Shown: piece by piece, positions 44,354 through 54,900 of the stretch | Position numbering within the stretch: position 1 is the first letter of the stretch | How the letters are laid out: each line of letters opens with the position of its first letter | Assembly (NCBI RefSeq): GCF_032362555.1 | Contig: NC_083527.1 | Span: 1,178,001 to 1,242,000 of the forward strand | Length of the DNA stretch: 64,000 nt | Source of the DNA: Amyelois transitella | Lineage: Eukaryota; Arthropoda; Insecta; Lepidoptera; Pyralidae | Reading direction: 5' to 3' | Made by a program: the position numbers and the translations under genes | The notes under the pieces: generated by a model | Databases searched by the model: none | Told to the model about the DNA's origin: nothing | Seen by the model: the letters and a program-made list of their open reading frames with translations, nothing else

Positions 44354-44617
44354 ATACATACACACATATGATCACGTCTATATCCCTTGCGGGGTAGACA
44401 GAGCCAACAGTCTTGAAAAGACTGAATGGCCACGTTCAGCTATTTGGCTTAATGATAGAACCGAGATTCAAATAGTGACAGGTTGCTAGCCCATCGCCTA
44501 AAAGAGGAATCCTAAGTTTATAAGCCTATCCCTTAGTCGCCTTTTACGACATCCATGGGAAAGAGATGGAGTGGTCCTATTCTTTTTTGTAATAGTGCCG
44601 GGAACCACACGGCACCG
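44354..44617 (-). mobile_element. SINE-A with 10-bp target-site duplication
   Basis: AGAAATTCTA occurs at 44343-44352 and 44624-44633; full length with a few extra bases beyond GTGCCG. Confidence 0.93.
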
Positions 44618-44989
44618 ACACATAGAAATTCTAATGTGTCTTAAAGATTCATGGTTTGCCAATAGGACATACATACATACATAATATCACGGCTGTCTCC
44701 TATTGGCATTGGCTCCTATTTCTATGACAACTAATGTACAATAAAAAAATACAAGATTTATTACAACCTCTGACACTATTACTAATTTTTTTCATTAATA
44801 TAGCGAAAATATCAAATAATTTTGATTATAATATTACAATAACGTAGAACCGAATGACTTAGCACTATAAAACATTTTATATATTGACATCAACTAGAGT
44901 AGTAATCATCATTTTTATAGAGCGCGCATTTCATTTATATCCTTTTAATAAGCAAATTTCAAATGATTTTCTTCTTTTGGCTTTTTAAA

Positions 44990-45350
44990 CTAAATAATTT
45001 CATTAATAGAGTTATAAATATCTATTAATTAATTTGTTATATGTATTTAATTTAAAGTAAATTTTCAAGTGTCCATAACTTCTTTTCCCCTTAACCGATT
45101 TTGACGAGACAAAGTTTTGACAACGCTCCTAATTATATATAATCCACCTGAGATCAAATCCATTGAATACTTACAGACAAAAATTAAAAAAAAAAGTTTT
45201 TTTTTGTTTCATTTTTTCATCATTAATTGTATCAGTTTTTTGGAAAAATATTTAATGTACAAATACCCGATTTTTACTGTTTTATTATATGTATTGATTT
45301 AAAACGAAACAAATCTGATTTCAAAAATCTATATGGAAACAGACAGACAG
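44990..45350 (+). repeat. Possible worn HEL-type repeat
   Basis: CTTCTTTTCCCCTTAACCGATTTTGACGAG recalls the CCGATT...ATGAAATTT part of HEL, but no ends are visible. Confidence 0.35.
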
Positions 45351-45477
45351 AAGTAACAAGAAAACGCTTAATTGTAAATTGATAACCTCCTTTCTTTTTC
45401 GGAAACGGTTGGAAAATATCAATGTTGTTTCGGAAATTTAATTTTTACAAGGCCTGATCATATAATATGATGATAAT

Positions 45478-45642
45478 TTTCCTGCAATGCCCGAAACCGC
45501 CGAGCTTTCACGAAGAGAGGAAAGAGAGAAAGAGAGCTTGGATGAAGCGGAGGAAGTGTGCAGAGATCGTGGCAAGTGGAAAGAGGTAGTCTCTGCATAC
45601 CCCTCCGGGAAAGAGGCGTGATTTTATCTATGTATGTATGTA
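45478..45642 (+). mobile_element. LINE-R 3' fragment with tail
   Basis: CGAAACCGCCGAGCTTTCACG, then GATCGTGGCAAGTGG, TGA and (TATG)n. Confidence 0.85.
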
Positions 45643-45822
45643 TGCTCACTATACAAATGAATATTTGCATAAGCACTCTGAACTGTTTATTATTTATATT
45701 ATTTCGCTGCCCATTTGCATAGCTAATGTTAAATTTCACAATGAAATTAAGCCATAAATTTATGTAAATATAACTATTTCTTATTTATTTTAATTTGCTT
45801 TTAACAAATATAGAAGACAAAA

Positions 45823-46219
45823 GTCGTGTGGTTCCCGGCACCAATGTGAGAAACAATAGGACCACTCCATCTCTTTCCCGTGGATGTCGTAAAAGGCGAC
45901 AAGGAAATAAGACTAAAAAGAAATTTAAAATGCTTTTATGATCGACCTTTTGTATAGAAGTATCCATCTATCCGTCCATGTAATAACGTCTGTGTCCCTT
46001 ACGGAGTTGACAGAGCCAACAGTCTTGCAAAAACTGAAAGGCTACGTTGAGCTGTATGGCTTAATAATGAAATTGAGATTCAAATAGTGACAGGTTGCTA
46101 GCCCATCGCATAAAAGAAGAACCCCAAGATTACTAACCTATCCCTTAGTCGCTTTTTACGATATCCTTGGACAAGAGATTAGAGCAGTCCTATTCGCAAG
46201 TGCCAAGAACCACACGGGC
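45823..46219. mobile_element. Two SINE-A copies, 5' ends outward
   Basis: 45823-45905 plus-strand 5' part (GTGTGGTTCCCGGCACC); 45976-46219 minus-strand long copy ending AACCACACGGGCA. Confidence 0.85.
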
Positions 46220-46500
46220 ATTTTAACCATTCCGCCGTGCTTCTTCGACCAACAATGGTCTTGACTAAATACTAAAGATCTAATGACTCAAAATAATGGC
46301 CAAATAACGCAAGATGTTATACACATACATGTGGTTTATTGCAAGCATTTGCATGCAAAAACAGTTTCGCTGAATATTGTTTGTTACAAAATTTTAATAG
46401 GTACCTTAGATGTGCACTGCACATCATTATGGACTCATAGAAAATTATATAGTTCTCTCTTCAGAAGTTATATCTTTTTTTAAATTCCATATTGGATTAG

Positions 46501-46738
46501 GTGATGTGTGGTTCCCGGCACAAATATAAAAAAGAATAGGACCACTCCATCTCTTTCCTATGGATTATAAACTTGAGATTCTTCATTAAGGCGACGGGCG
46601 AGCAACCTATCACTATATGAATCTCAATTCTATCATTAAGCCAAACAGTTGAACGTGACCTATCAGTGTTTTCAAGACTAATGGCTCTGTCTACCCCGCA
46701 AGGGATATAGACGTGGTTATATGTACGTATATATGTAC
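46501..46738 (+). mobile_element. SINE-A
   Basis: GTGATGTGTGGTTCCCGGC to TATGTACGTATATATG; small deletion near CCTATGG. Confidence 0.9.
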
Positions 46739-47098
46739 AGAAATGATTTAAATAAGAGTTGGAATCGTAATAGTTACTACAAGAACGAATAAAGTTTCGC
46801 AAAAGGCGCACAGAGTTGTGAAGACGTCCTAATTGTTTCCAATACATTCAATGCACAGCGCTCTGCGCTCTGTGGTGTTACACAACGTTTTTCAGCGAAC
46901 AGCCGTTAATTCCCTTAATGTGGCTTGGAAACATTGTATTGTACTTATAGAAAGTCACGCTTGTTTTTTTCTATGTTTGCACAATTCTAACCTTAATCTT
47001 TTCATGCACATTCGACAATAAAAAAGTAAAAAAAATATTTATTTCGTCTCCGTAGGCAATAACGGGTAGGTTCTCTTAACATCTCCCTTTTTTAATAC

Positions 47099-47366
47099 AC
47101 TAACTGTGCCCGCAACTTCGTCCGCGTGGAATAGTTATTATGCACATCATTGAAGCCCTCAAGGAGGAATAATTTTGCCCGTTTTTTTCACATTTTCCAT
47201 TATTTCTTCGCTCCTAATAGTTTCAGCGTGATGTTATATAGCCTAAAGCCTTCCTCGATAAATAGTCTATTCGATGTAAAAAGAATTTTTCAATTCGGAC
47301 CAGTAGTCCCTGAGATTAGCGCGTTCAAACAAACAAACTCTTCAGCTTTATAATATTAGTATAGAT
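47099..47366 (-). mobile_element. Helitron-like second subtype, reversed
   Basis: Reads CTAACTGTGCCCGCAACTTC to TATAATATTAGTATAGA. The body matches 49528-49795 in reverse, not 41479-41700. Confidence 0.78.
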
Positions 47367-47505
47367 TCGAAATTTGGTCCTTGAAATTTCGATTTCATAA
47401 ACGTTATATAAATATAGTTATCGGTGAAGTATCGATTCAAACCACTCCCGGCCAACTACAAGCTAGGGATCTATTTCTGAATTGCAAAATTGCTGTTCCA
47501 TGCTA

Positions 47506-47765
47506 CACATACATACATTATAGTCACGTCTATATCCTTTACGGGGTAGACATAGCCAACAGTCCCGAAAAGACTGAATGGCCACATTCAGCTGCTCGGC
47601 TTAATGATGGAATTGAGATCCAAATAGTGACAGGTTGCTAGCCCATCGCCTAAAAAAAGGATCGCAATTTTATAAGCCTATCCCTTAGTCGCCTTTGACG
47701 ACATCCATGGGAAAGAGATGGAGTGGTCCTATTCTTTTTTGTATTGGTGCCGGGAACCACACGGT
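47506..47765 (-). mobile_element. SINE-A with 9-bp target-site duplication
   Basis: CTGTTCCAT at 47493-47501 and 47767-47775 flanks a full copy. Confidence 0.92.
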
Positions 47766-47811
47766 ACTGTTCCATAATAACCTAAAAATTTAGAACTTTT
47801 TAAGAGGGTAA

Positions 47812-48330
47812 CTTCTTCCTCCTGGCTTCAGTCTCGTTTGCACCCTTACCACTCTGAAGAATAGCCCAGGGTATGCCTTTGACCATGGATCCTGGATTGG
47901 GTGAATCAAGTTTTTACACGGAACTATTCCCGTCTGACCTCCGCAAACTTTGCAGCTAGCAGCTTTAAACTTAACCTGTAATGGATCAATTATTTGGTTA
48001 CACATCCAGGTGCCGTGTGGTTCCCGGCACCATTACAAAAAAGAATAGGACCACTCCATCTCTTTCCTATGGATGTCGTAAAAGGCGACTAAGGGATAGG
48101 CTTATAAACTTGGGATTCCTATTTTAGGCGATGGGCTAGCAACCTGTCACTATTTGAATCTCAATTCTATCTTAAAGCCAAATAGCTGAACGTGGCCTAT
48201 CAGTCTTTACAAGACTGTTGGCTCTGTCTACCCCGCAAGGGATATAGACGTGATTGTGTGTGTGTGTGTATCCAGTTGCCAGAATGTGCAGGTTTCCTCA
48301 CGATGTTTTCCCTTACCGTTTAACCACACG
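47812..48330 (-). mobile_element. SINE-C, split by a SINE-A
   Basis: 47812-48009 (CTTCCTCCTGGCTTCAG to ACACATCCAG) continues at 48276-48330 (TTGCCAGAATGTGCAGG). Confidence 0.85.
48010..48269 (+). mobile_element. SINE-A inserted in SINE-C
   Basis: ATCCAG at 48004-48009 and 48270-48275 is the target duplication; tail is (TG)n instead of (TATG)n. Confidence 0.94.
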
Positions 48331-48510
48331 GCACCATACTTTTTTAACTACTAACTTTAATTTTTTTTATAGATTTAAATACCCGACATAAAAATTAAAT
48401 TACACGTAATTATATTGTTTAATATGATAATAAAAATTTATGTAATCTATGTTTGTGTTGTATTTTTATATATTTGCTGCCACGTTGGCATACTGATAAT
48501 TTTTAAAGAA

Positions 48511-48803
48511 CATGCATACATAGAGTCATGTCTATATCCCTTGTGGGGTAGACAGAGCCAATAGTCTCAAAAAGACTGATGGGCCACGTTCTGCTTTTTG
48601 ACTTGATGATAGAATTGAGATTCATAAATTTGAAATTTGCATACATACACGTCTTTGTCCCTTACGGGGTAGAGAGAGCCAACAGTGTTGAAAATAATGA
48701 AAGGCCACATTCAGATGTATGGTTTAATGATGGAATTGAGATTAAAATAGTGACAGGTTGCTAGCCCATCGCCTAAAATCAGAATCCCAAGTTTATAAGC
48801 CTT
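48511..48803 (-). mobile_element. Two partial SINE-A copies in tandem
   Basis: 48511-48626 (tail and 3' part) and 48640-48803 (tail to AATCCCAAGTTTATAAGCC), same orientation. Confidence 0.85.
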
Positions 48804-48809
48804 TAATTA

Positions 48810-48890
48810 AAACTAAAGTTACTGCTGCTTCCAGTGCAGAAGAAGCGGTAACAAACTGCACTGCAGCATTTTCTTCAAAAACGTCTTGTA
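48810..48890 (+). mobile_element. Family D fragment
   Basis: CTTCCAGTGCAGAAGAAGCGG and AACTGCACTGCAGCATTTTC as at 6690-6730. Confidence 0.65.
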
Positions 48891-49399
48891 CGTAGTTCGT
48901 AATAATACTGTAACCTTCTATTTCTTTTTACTGAAATGCGTCATGTTCAAATCCTTCTATTCCAAACCTCAATAAAATCCATTACGTTATTCAGAAGTAT
49001 GTTTATAAACCAATTATTTGTACCTTGACATTTATACATTTATAAATAAGTACATTATGTGTTATAAAACTAATAATAATTAAATTTTAAAGAGTTATTT
49101 CAGCAAATCGGCTTACAAATGACATAAGTAAAAGTTTATTTTGACCTTGACTTAGCAATATTTTTATATATTTAAGTAAATCTAGTCTAAAACCTAACGA
49201 GCGTAAATATTTTCATACCCATCCATCCATTTTTCATACCCCTTAGTGATAAGGGTTGTCCACCCTTAACATTGTTTTTTAACTAGAAATTACTTTAAAA
49301 TTATTTATATGGCAAAACAATGTTTGCCGGGACAGCTAGTATGTATGTATATAAAATTTTATTCTTCAGATTCTGAAGCAAAAGACTGCGTAATAAAAA

Positions 49400-49498
49400 A
49401 TGTGTAGAACGTGGAATATGCTATGGTCGTGGTAAGTGAAAACATTTAGTCTCTGTCAACCTTGTTAAGAAAAAAAACGTGATGTACATGTACGTATT
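49400..49498 (+). mobile_element. Worn LINE-R 3' fragment
   Basis: GGTCGTGGTAAGTG, TTAGTCTCTGTCAACC and ACGTGATGTACATGTACG. Confidence 0.55.
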
Positions 49499-49527
49499 TT
49501 CAGATAAATTTACACTTGATTTAATCT

Positions 49528-49795
49528 TTACTAATATTATAAAGCTGAAGAGTTCGTTTGTTTGTTTGAACGCGGTAATCTCAGGAACTACTGGTTCGAA
49601 TTGAAAAATTATTTTTGCGTCAAATAGACCATTTATCGAGGAAGGCTTTAGGCATAACATCACGCTGCAACTATTAGGAGAAAAGAAATAATGGAAAATG
49701 AGAAAAAAACGGAGAAAATTATGCATCCTTGATTGAAGGCTTCAATGATGCCCATAATAACTATTCCACGCGAGCGAAGTCGCGGGCACAGCTAC
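49528..49795 (+). mobile_element. Helitron-like second subtype
   Basis: TCTTTACTAATATTATAAAGC to GAAGTCGCGGGCACAGCTACT; mirror orientation to 47099-47366. Confidence 0.78.
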
Positions 49796-50052
49796 TACCA
49801 AATACAAATTTTATTCTTATTCTCAACAATTATACGGTCCATGAAACAACGTATTACATATACGTTTTCATAATGAACCGTAACTTATTATATAATTACC
49901 ATGAATTTAATTTTATTGTTATACTTACTTGAAGCTTAATTAAAATTCGGACATTAATTAGAGAGGCATCCGATGGAAGTGCTTACAGAAAATGTATATT
50001 TTTTATTCAACTAGCCGACGCCCGCGACTTCGTACGCGTAGATCAATCCATA

Positions 50053-50300
50053 ACACATATATACACGTCTTTATCCCTTGCGTGGTAGACAGAGCCAACA
50101 GTCTTGAAAATACTGATTGGCCACGCCCAGTTGTTCGGCTTAATGGTACAATTGAAATTCAAATAGTGACAGGTTGCAAGCCCATCGCCTAAAAGCAGAA
50201 TCCCAAGTTAATACACCCTTAGTCGCCATCACGACATCCATGGGAAAGGGATGGAGTTGTCCTATTCTTTTCTCTTTCCGTGCCAGGAACCACACGGCAT
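50053..50300 (-). mobile_element. SINE-A next to a HEL end
   Basis: CACATATATACACGTC to GGAACCACACGGCA; it abuts a reversed HEL terminus at 50010-50047 (ACTAGCCGACGCCCGCGAC). Confidence 0.9.
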
Positions 50301-50409
50301 CACGAATAAAAATCTTTCACACAAAGCTTTTGAGTTAACGTCTTCATATCATTGACAGCTTCTAATCCCAGTCTTATTTATTTTACCTTTTTTCATTATG
50401 TCTTGGATA

Positions 50410-50530
50410 TAATATAGTCTTTCTCTCTCTCTTATCTTTACATGTTCCCAGTTGCACCCTCCGCTACAATGCTTCGGGGCCCGGGGTCCGCTTTCCGACA
50501 TTTTTTTCCATTTTGTCTTCAATTTATAAA
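50410..50530 (+). repeat. Unclassified dispersed repeat, copy 2
   Basis: Partner of 19290-19430. Confidence 0.55.
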
Positions 50531-50552
50531 AAGTTGTATAAAAAATAATTTG

Positions 50553-50640
50553 GTTAAGTTAATGTCACGTAACACAAGTTTCAAACTTACTCCGAGGCTA
50601 GTCGATCTGTGTAATTTATTCCTTATTTGTGATGTCTTAA
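50553..50640 (+). mobile_element. SINE-B 3' fragment
   Basis: GTAACACAAGTTTCAAACTTA to GATCTGTGTAATTTATTCC. Confidence 0.7.
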
Positions 50641-50867
50641 TTTTTTTTAATTATTAATAGTAATATTATATTGACAAATGACAAACAATTTTTCTTAAAT
50701 TTAATTAGGTGTTCTAGTTACTAGAATAGAAGTAACCCTATCGCTGCTAAATGCATAACTCATCATGTAAAAAGCAGATTTATTAACACTAGTATTATGC
50801 GGATCCTGGGCTCCTCTCTAGAGAGAGATGAGAACGCTACAGAGACCAACGCCAGGATGAGACTTAA

Positions 50868-50935
50868 TACGATCACGCCCCTTTCCCGACGGGGTAGGCA
50901 GAGTCTCCATCTTTCTACTTGTCACGATCACGGTA
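50868..50935 (-). mobile_element. LINE-R 3' fragment
   Basis: GATCACGCCCCTTTCCCGACG and GGGTAGGCAGAGTCTCC, tail absent. Confidence 0.75.
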
Positions 50936-51360
50936 TGATAATGGCAAGAGGAGAGAGAGGATCTATTCTATCTATGTACAAAATTTCATCAAAATCGGTT
51001 CTTACAATTACAAACATATAAAAATTTTCTCTTTATCATTAGCGTGGATGTGGATGACGTCACAAACAGGCGGCAAAAAGGAGTTATATTATTTTATTTT
51101 TAACTGCAATTATATTATATTGAATAAGTAATAAACAAACACTATGTAATTACAATTGACGGAAAATTCTACAATTCACGGTAAATGTACCTGTTATCGG
51201 CACATTGAATTATTTTAACAAATTCATCATTGTTATACGAAATTCAGTTAAATCATTGTCTCTTTTATCATTCAATTCCTAATTACAATTTAAACTGTTA
51301 GTTTACCAATTTATCAAATCTTTATTGAGTCTTAACTGTGTAAAGTTCATGCTGTTACGC

Positions 51361-51609
51361 ACACATACATACATCTATATCCCTTGCGGGGTAGACAGAA
51401 CCAACAGTCTTGAAATGACTGAATGGCCACGTTCAGCTATTTGGCTTAATGATAGAATTGAGATTCAAATAGTGACATGTTGCTAGCCCATCGCCTAAAA
51501 AAGAATCCCAAGTTTGTAAGCCTATCCCTTAGTCGCCTTTTACGAAATCCATGGGAAAGAGATGGAGTGGTCCTATCCTTTTTTGTATTGGTGCCGGGAA
51601 CCACACGAC
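51361..51609 (-). mobile_element. SINE-A, nearly full length
   Basis: ACACATACATACATCTATATCC to GAACCACACGACAC; lies about 300 bases before transporter 3. Confidence 0.92.
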
Positions 51610-51809
51610 ACACGCACGCACTGTGAAAATATTTGAAACAGGTTTATGGTTCCTTAAATGGAAAAAAAACGTTTGCCTTGCTGCTAACACGGGCCACTAA
51701 TAGTAACATCCACCCTATTTATTACTAACTAATCTCTAGTATTTGCAAGTGACGATACCTTTAAGATAAGTTGAGATAGCTTGATTGAGTTGAAATTTAG
51801 TAAACAGAA

Positions 51810-51842
51810 GAGTGGGCGGGGAAAACACGCGTGTGCGGGGAA
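51810..51842 (+). promoter_or_regulatory. GC-rich patch upstream of transporter 3
   Basis: About 75-105 bases before the ATG, a G-rich island in AT-rich DNA contains the palindrome ACACGCGTGT (51825-51834) flanked by GGGCGGGG and GCGGGG. It may hold the proximal promoter; several TATAAA-like strings follow before the ATG. Confidence 0.3.
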
Positions 51843-51914
51843 GTTTTTACATAAAATAAATTTTATTATAAAAATTAAAGTATAAAATAAATGTTATTAT
51901 AGAAATATATAAAA

Positions 51915-54900
51915 ATGAGGTTGAAATCCTTTTTAGTGCAAGCTGCTGCGTGTTTGTCCGGTTTGTTTAAATATCTTATATATATATAAAATTCTCGTGT
52001 CACCATGTTCGTTCCTATACTCCTCCGAAACGGCTTGACCGATTCTCATGAAATTTTGTGAGCATATTGAGTAGATCTGAGAATCGGCCAACATCTATTT
52101 ATCATACCCGCAAAATGCAAAATAACGTTTGTCGGAACAGCTAATATAACTCTAATATGTTTTCACAAACAAAAATATCCGTGTGGTTCCGGGCACAAAC
52201 GTTTTAATCAAATATCAATTTGAATAAAACGATAATGTCAATAAACATGTAGCTCCAATCCGTGAAATCTTTGAAATCGCGATTTAGATTCTTCGCTGCT
52301 ATTGGTTGAGCGCGTCAATTTCTTCGCGATGATTGACAGTAGTTGTTTGATTGGATGTTGTGACTAGTGGCGTAGAGATGTCGCCACAAACAAATAAGCA
52401 CAATTATATAGTTCACTGGGCTATATTACCAGAAAAGCATGAAAGAAATATTTTAATTTATTTTTTTAAGCATTTACAATATGAATCAAAGGCAGGTGAA
52501 CTTAATGCTAGAAGCATTTTCTACCAGTCAGCCCTCAAAAAATGGTAACTTACTAACATACATAAAAACCATTGCTGAGTAGACAGAGCCAACAGTCTTG
52601 AAAATACTGATAGGCCACGTTCAGATGAGTGGTAAATAGATAAGAAATCAGAAGTAAAAATTTGAGAACAAAAACCAAATATATTTTATGCATACATACA
52701 TACATACATATGGTCACGTCTATATCCCATACGGGGTAGACAGAGCCAACAACAGTCTTGAAAAGACTGAATGGCCACGTTCAGCTATTTGGCTTAATGA
52801 CAGAATTGAGATTCAAATAGTGACAGGTTGCTAGCCCATCGCCTAAAAGAGGAATCCCAAGTTTATAAGCCTAACCCTTAGTCGCCTTTTACGACATCCG
52901 TGGGAAAAAGATGTAGTGGTCCTATTCTTTCTTGTATTGGTTGGCTCTGTCTACCCCGCAAGAGATATAGACGTGATGATATGTATGTATGTAACATTTT
53001 CAGTCGCCTACCTAACGTCTCTCACTGGATACATTTACGCCTGGCCATCATTCACATTAGAGAATTTCAAATCGAACGAAACAGTGCTATCACACCCCAT
53101 GAGCTCTATGGAACTCGGTCTACTAGGAAGCCTGACGAATATAGGAGCGCTGGTGACCACTCCGTTCTGCAGTTGGGCGTTGAACGTTCTGGGCAGAAAG
53201 TACTCGGCTATTCTGTTTGGCCTGCCTTTTGTGGTAAGTTGCTTATGACATGTCTAACTATATTGGTCATGGCATTATGCGCTGCTAAGGAGGTTTCCTC
53301 TTCATCTTCTTTATGTGCTGTTCTACCAATGTTTGTGTTCGGTTTATTCGTTCCATCATTTTATACTATGCCCTAACTGTCTAACTTTAAGTCTTTAAGT
53401 CGTCCAACAATTATCCTGTAAAGCATAAAATTTACAGTTGTAAATACATTCTAGTTATAACAATCTATATATCTAGTTATAAAAAATCTAAAAGAAAAAC
53501 AACTGCCTTCATGATGTGCGTTCCTATTTGCATCCTTAATGGTTTTACTTCAGAGTTCAGAGCCCGGGGCTCCACTATTTAACCTAGAGGATTTTAACGA
53601 GGTTCTTCTTCCTCCTGGCTCTGATCATGGATCCTGGATTGGATAAGACACGTTTTTACACGGCCAAGAGTACCCGAAACCATTAATGTGGATGAAGCGA
53701 AATAAGTACGCTGATATCGTGGCAGATGGAAAGATCTAGTAGTAGTCTCTACCTACCCCTCCGGGAAAAAGGCGTGATTTTATGTATATTTTATATATAC
53801 AAGAATTGTATAAATTACAATCTCGAATTCCATCTGATGTAATGACATCATTATTGTTACAGCTAGCATGGACGATTATATACATAAACAATACTGTAGC
53901 AGTAGTCCTCGCCTGCGTTGCTTTATCTGGAGCCGGGGCAGCAGGCCAAGCTGTGTCGTCAGTGTTCATAGCTGAAATAGCTGAAGATTCCATCAGAGGA
54001 GCATTCGCGTCTACAACAGTCACCGGTTACTATATAGGACTGTTAATATCCTATATTTTAGGAGGTTTATTGGACTACCATCAAGTGGTGTTTGCAAATT
54101 TGGCGCTGTCAGTTTTGTATATACTTCTGATAGCGTTGCTGAAGGAGTCTCCGGTTTATCTGATGCAGAAGGGGAAGGAGAAGGTGAGGAAGACTAGCTT
54201 TTGTTCGGTACGCCTTGTATTCTCCGAAAGAAAATATATGAATCAAATTTAGGACGTCCTGTCAAAGGTCAAGAGAGTCACGAGCTTGCATGAAGAGAGT
54301 TATGAATGTGGATGAAGCGAAGGAAGTGTGTAGAGATCTTGGCAAGTGGAAAGATGTAGTCTCTGCCTACCCCTCTAGGAAAAAGGCGTGATTTTATGTA
54401 TGTTTGTATGTTAAAAATACAGGAACACGCAGTAAGCTCTCGATCAGTTCTTGTCTTAATAGAATTGAAACTTTTGAATTAGTTAATATTATTGTTCTTA
54501 TGATAATAGTTGATGGTCACATTATTAACAAATTCTCTTATGTTGTAATAAAACGCTCTTTGTATAAATGTCTTCGTAAATTAATATTAAAAGAAGCGAC
54601 TCAAAGCAAAGATACTGAAAAATGTCGTATCAAATATTTACTTTATTCGTTATGAAGAAAATCTGCAACCATTTAAAAGAGGGAAGTATTTATTTATTGT
54701 TCTCTTCTTCCTCCTTGCTCCAGTTCCGGTCGCATTCTCATCATTGTGGAGAGGAGGTATGTCAGAGTCAGGTTTTTACATGAAGCAATCCTCCAATCTA
54801 ACCTCCGCAACCATTGCAGGTAAACCTGACCCGTATTTCATTGGTCATGGTTACACATCCAGTTGCCTGAGTGTGCAGGTTCTCAAGATGTTTTCCCTCA

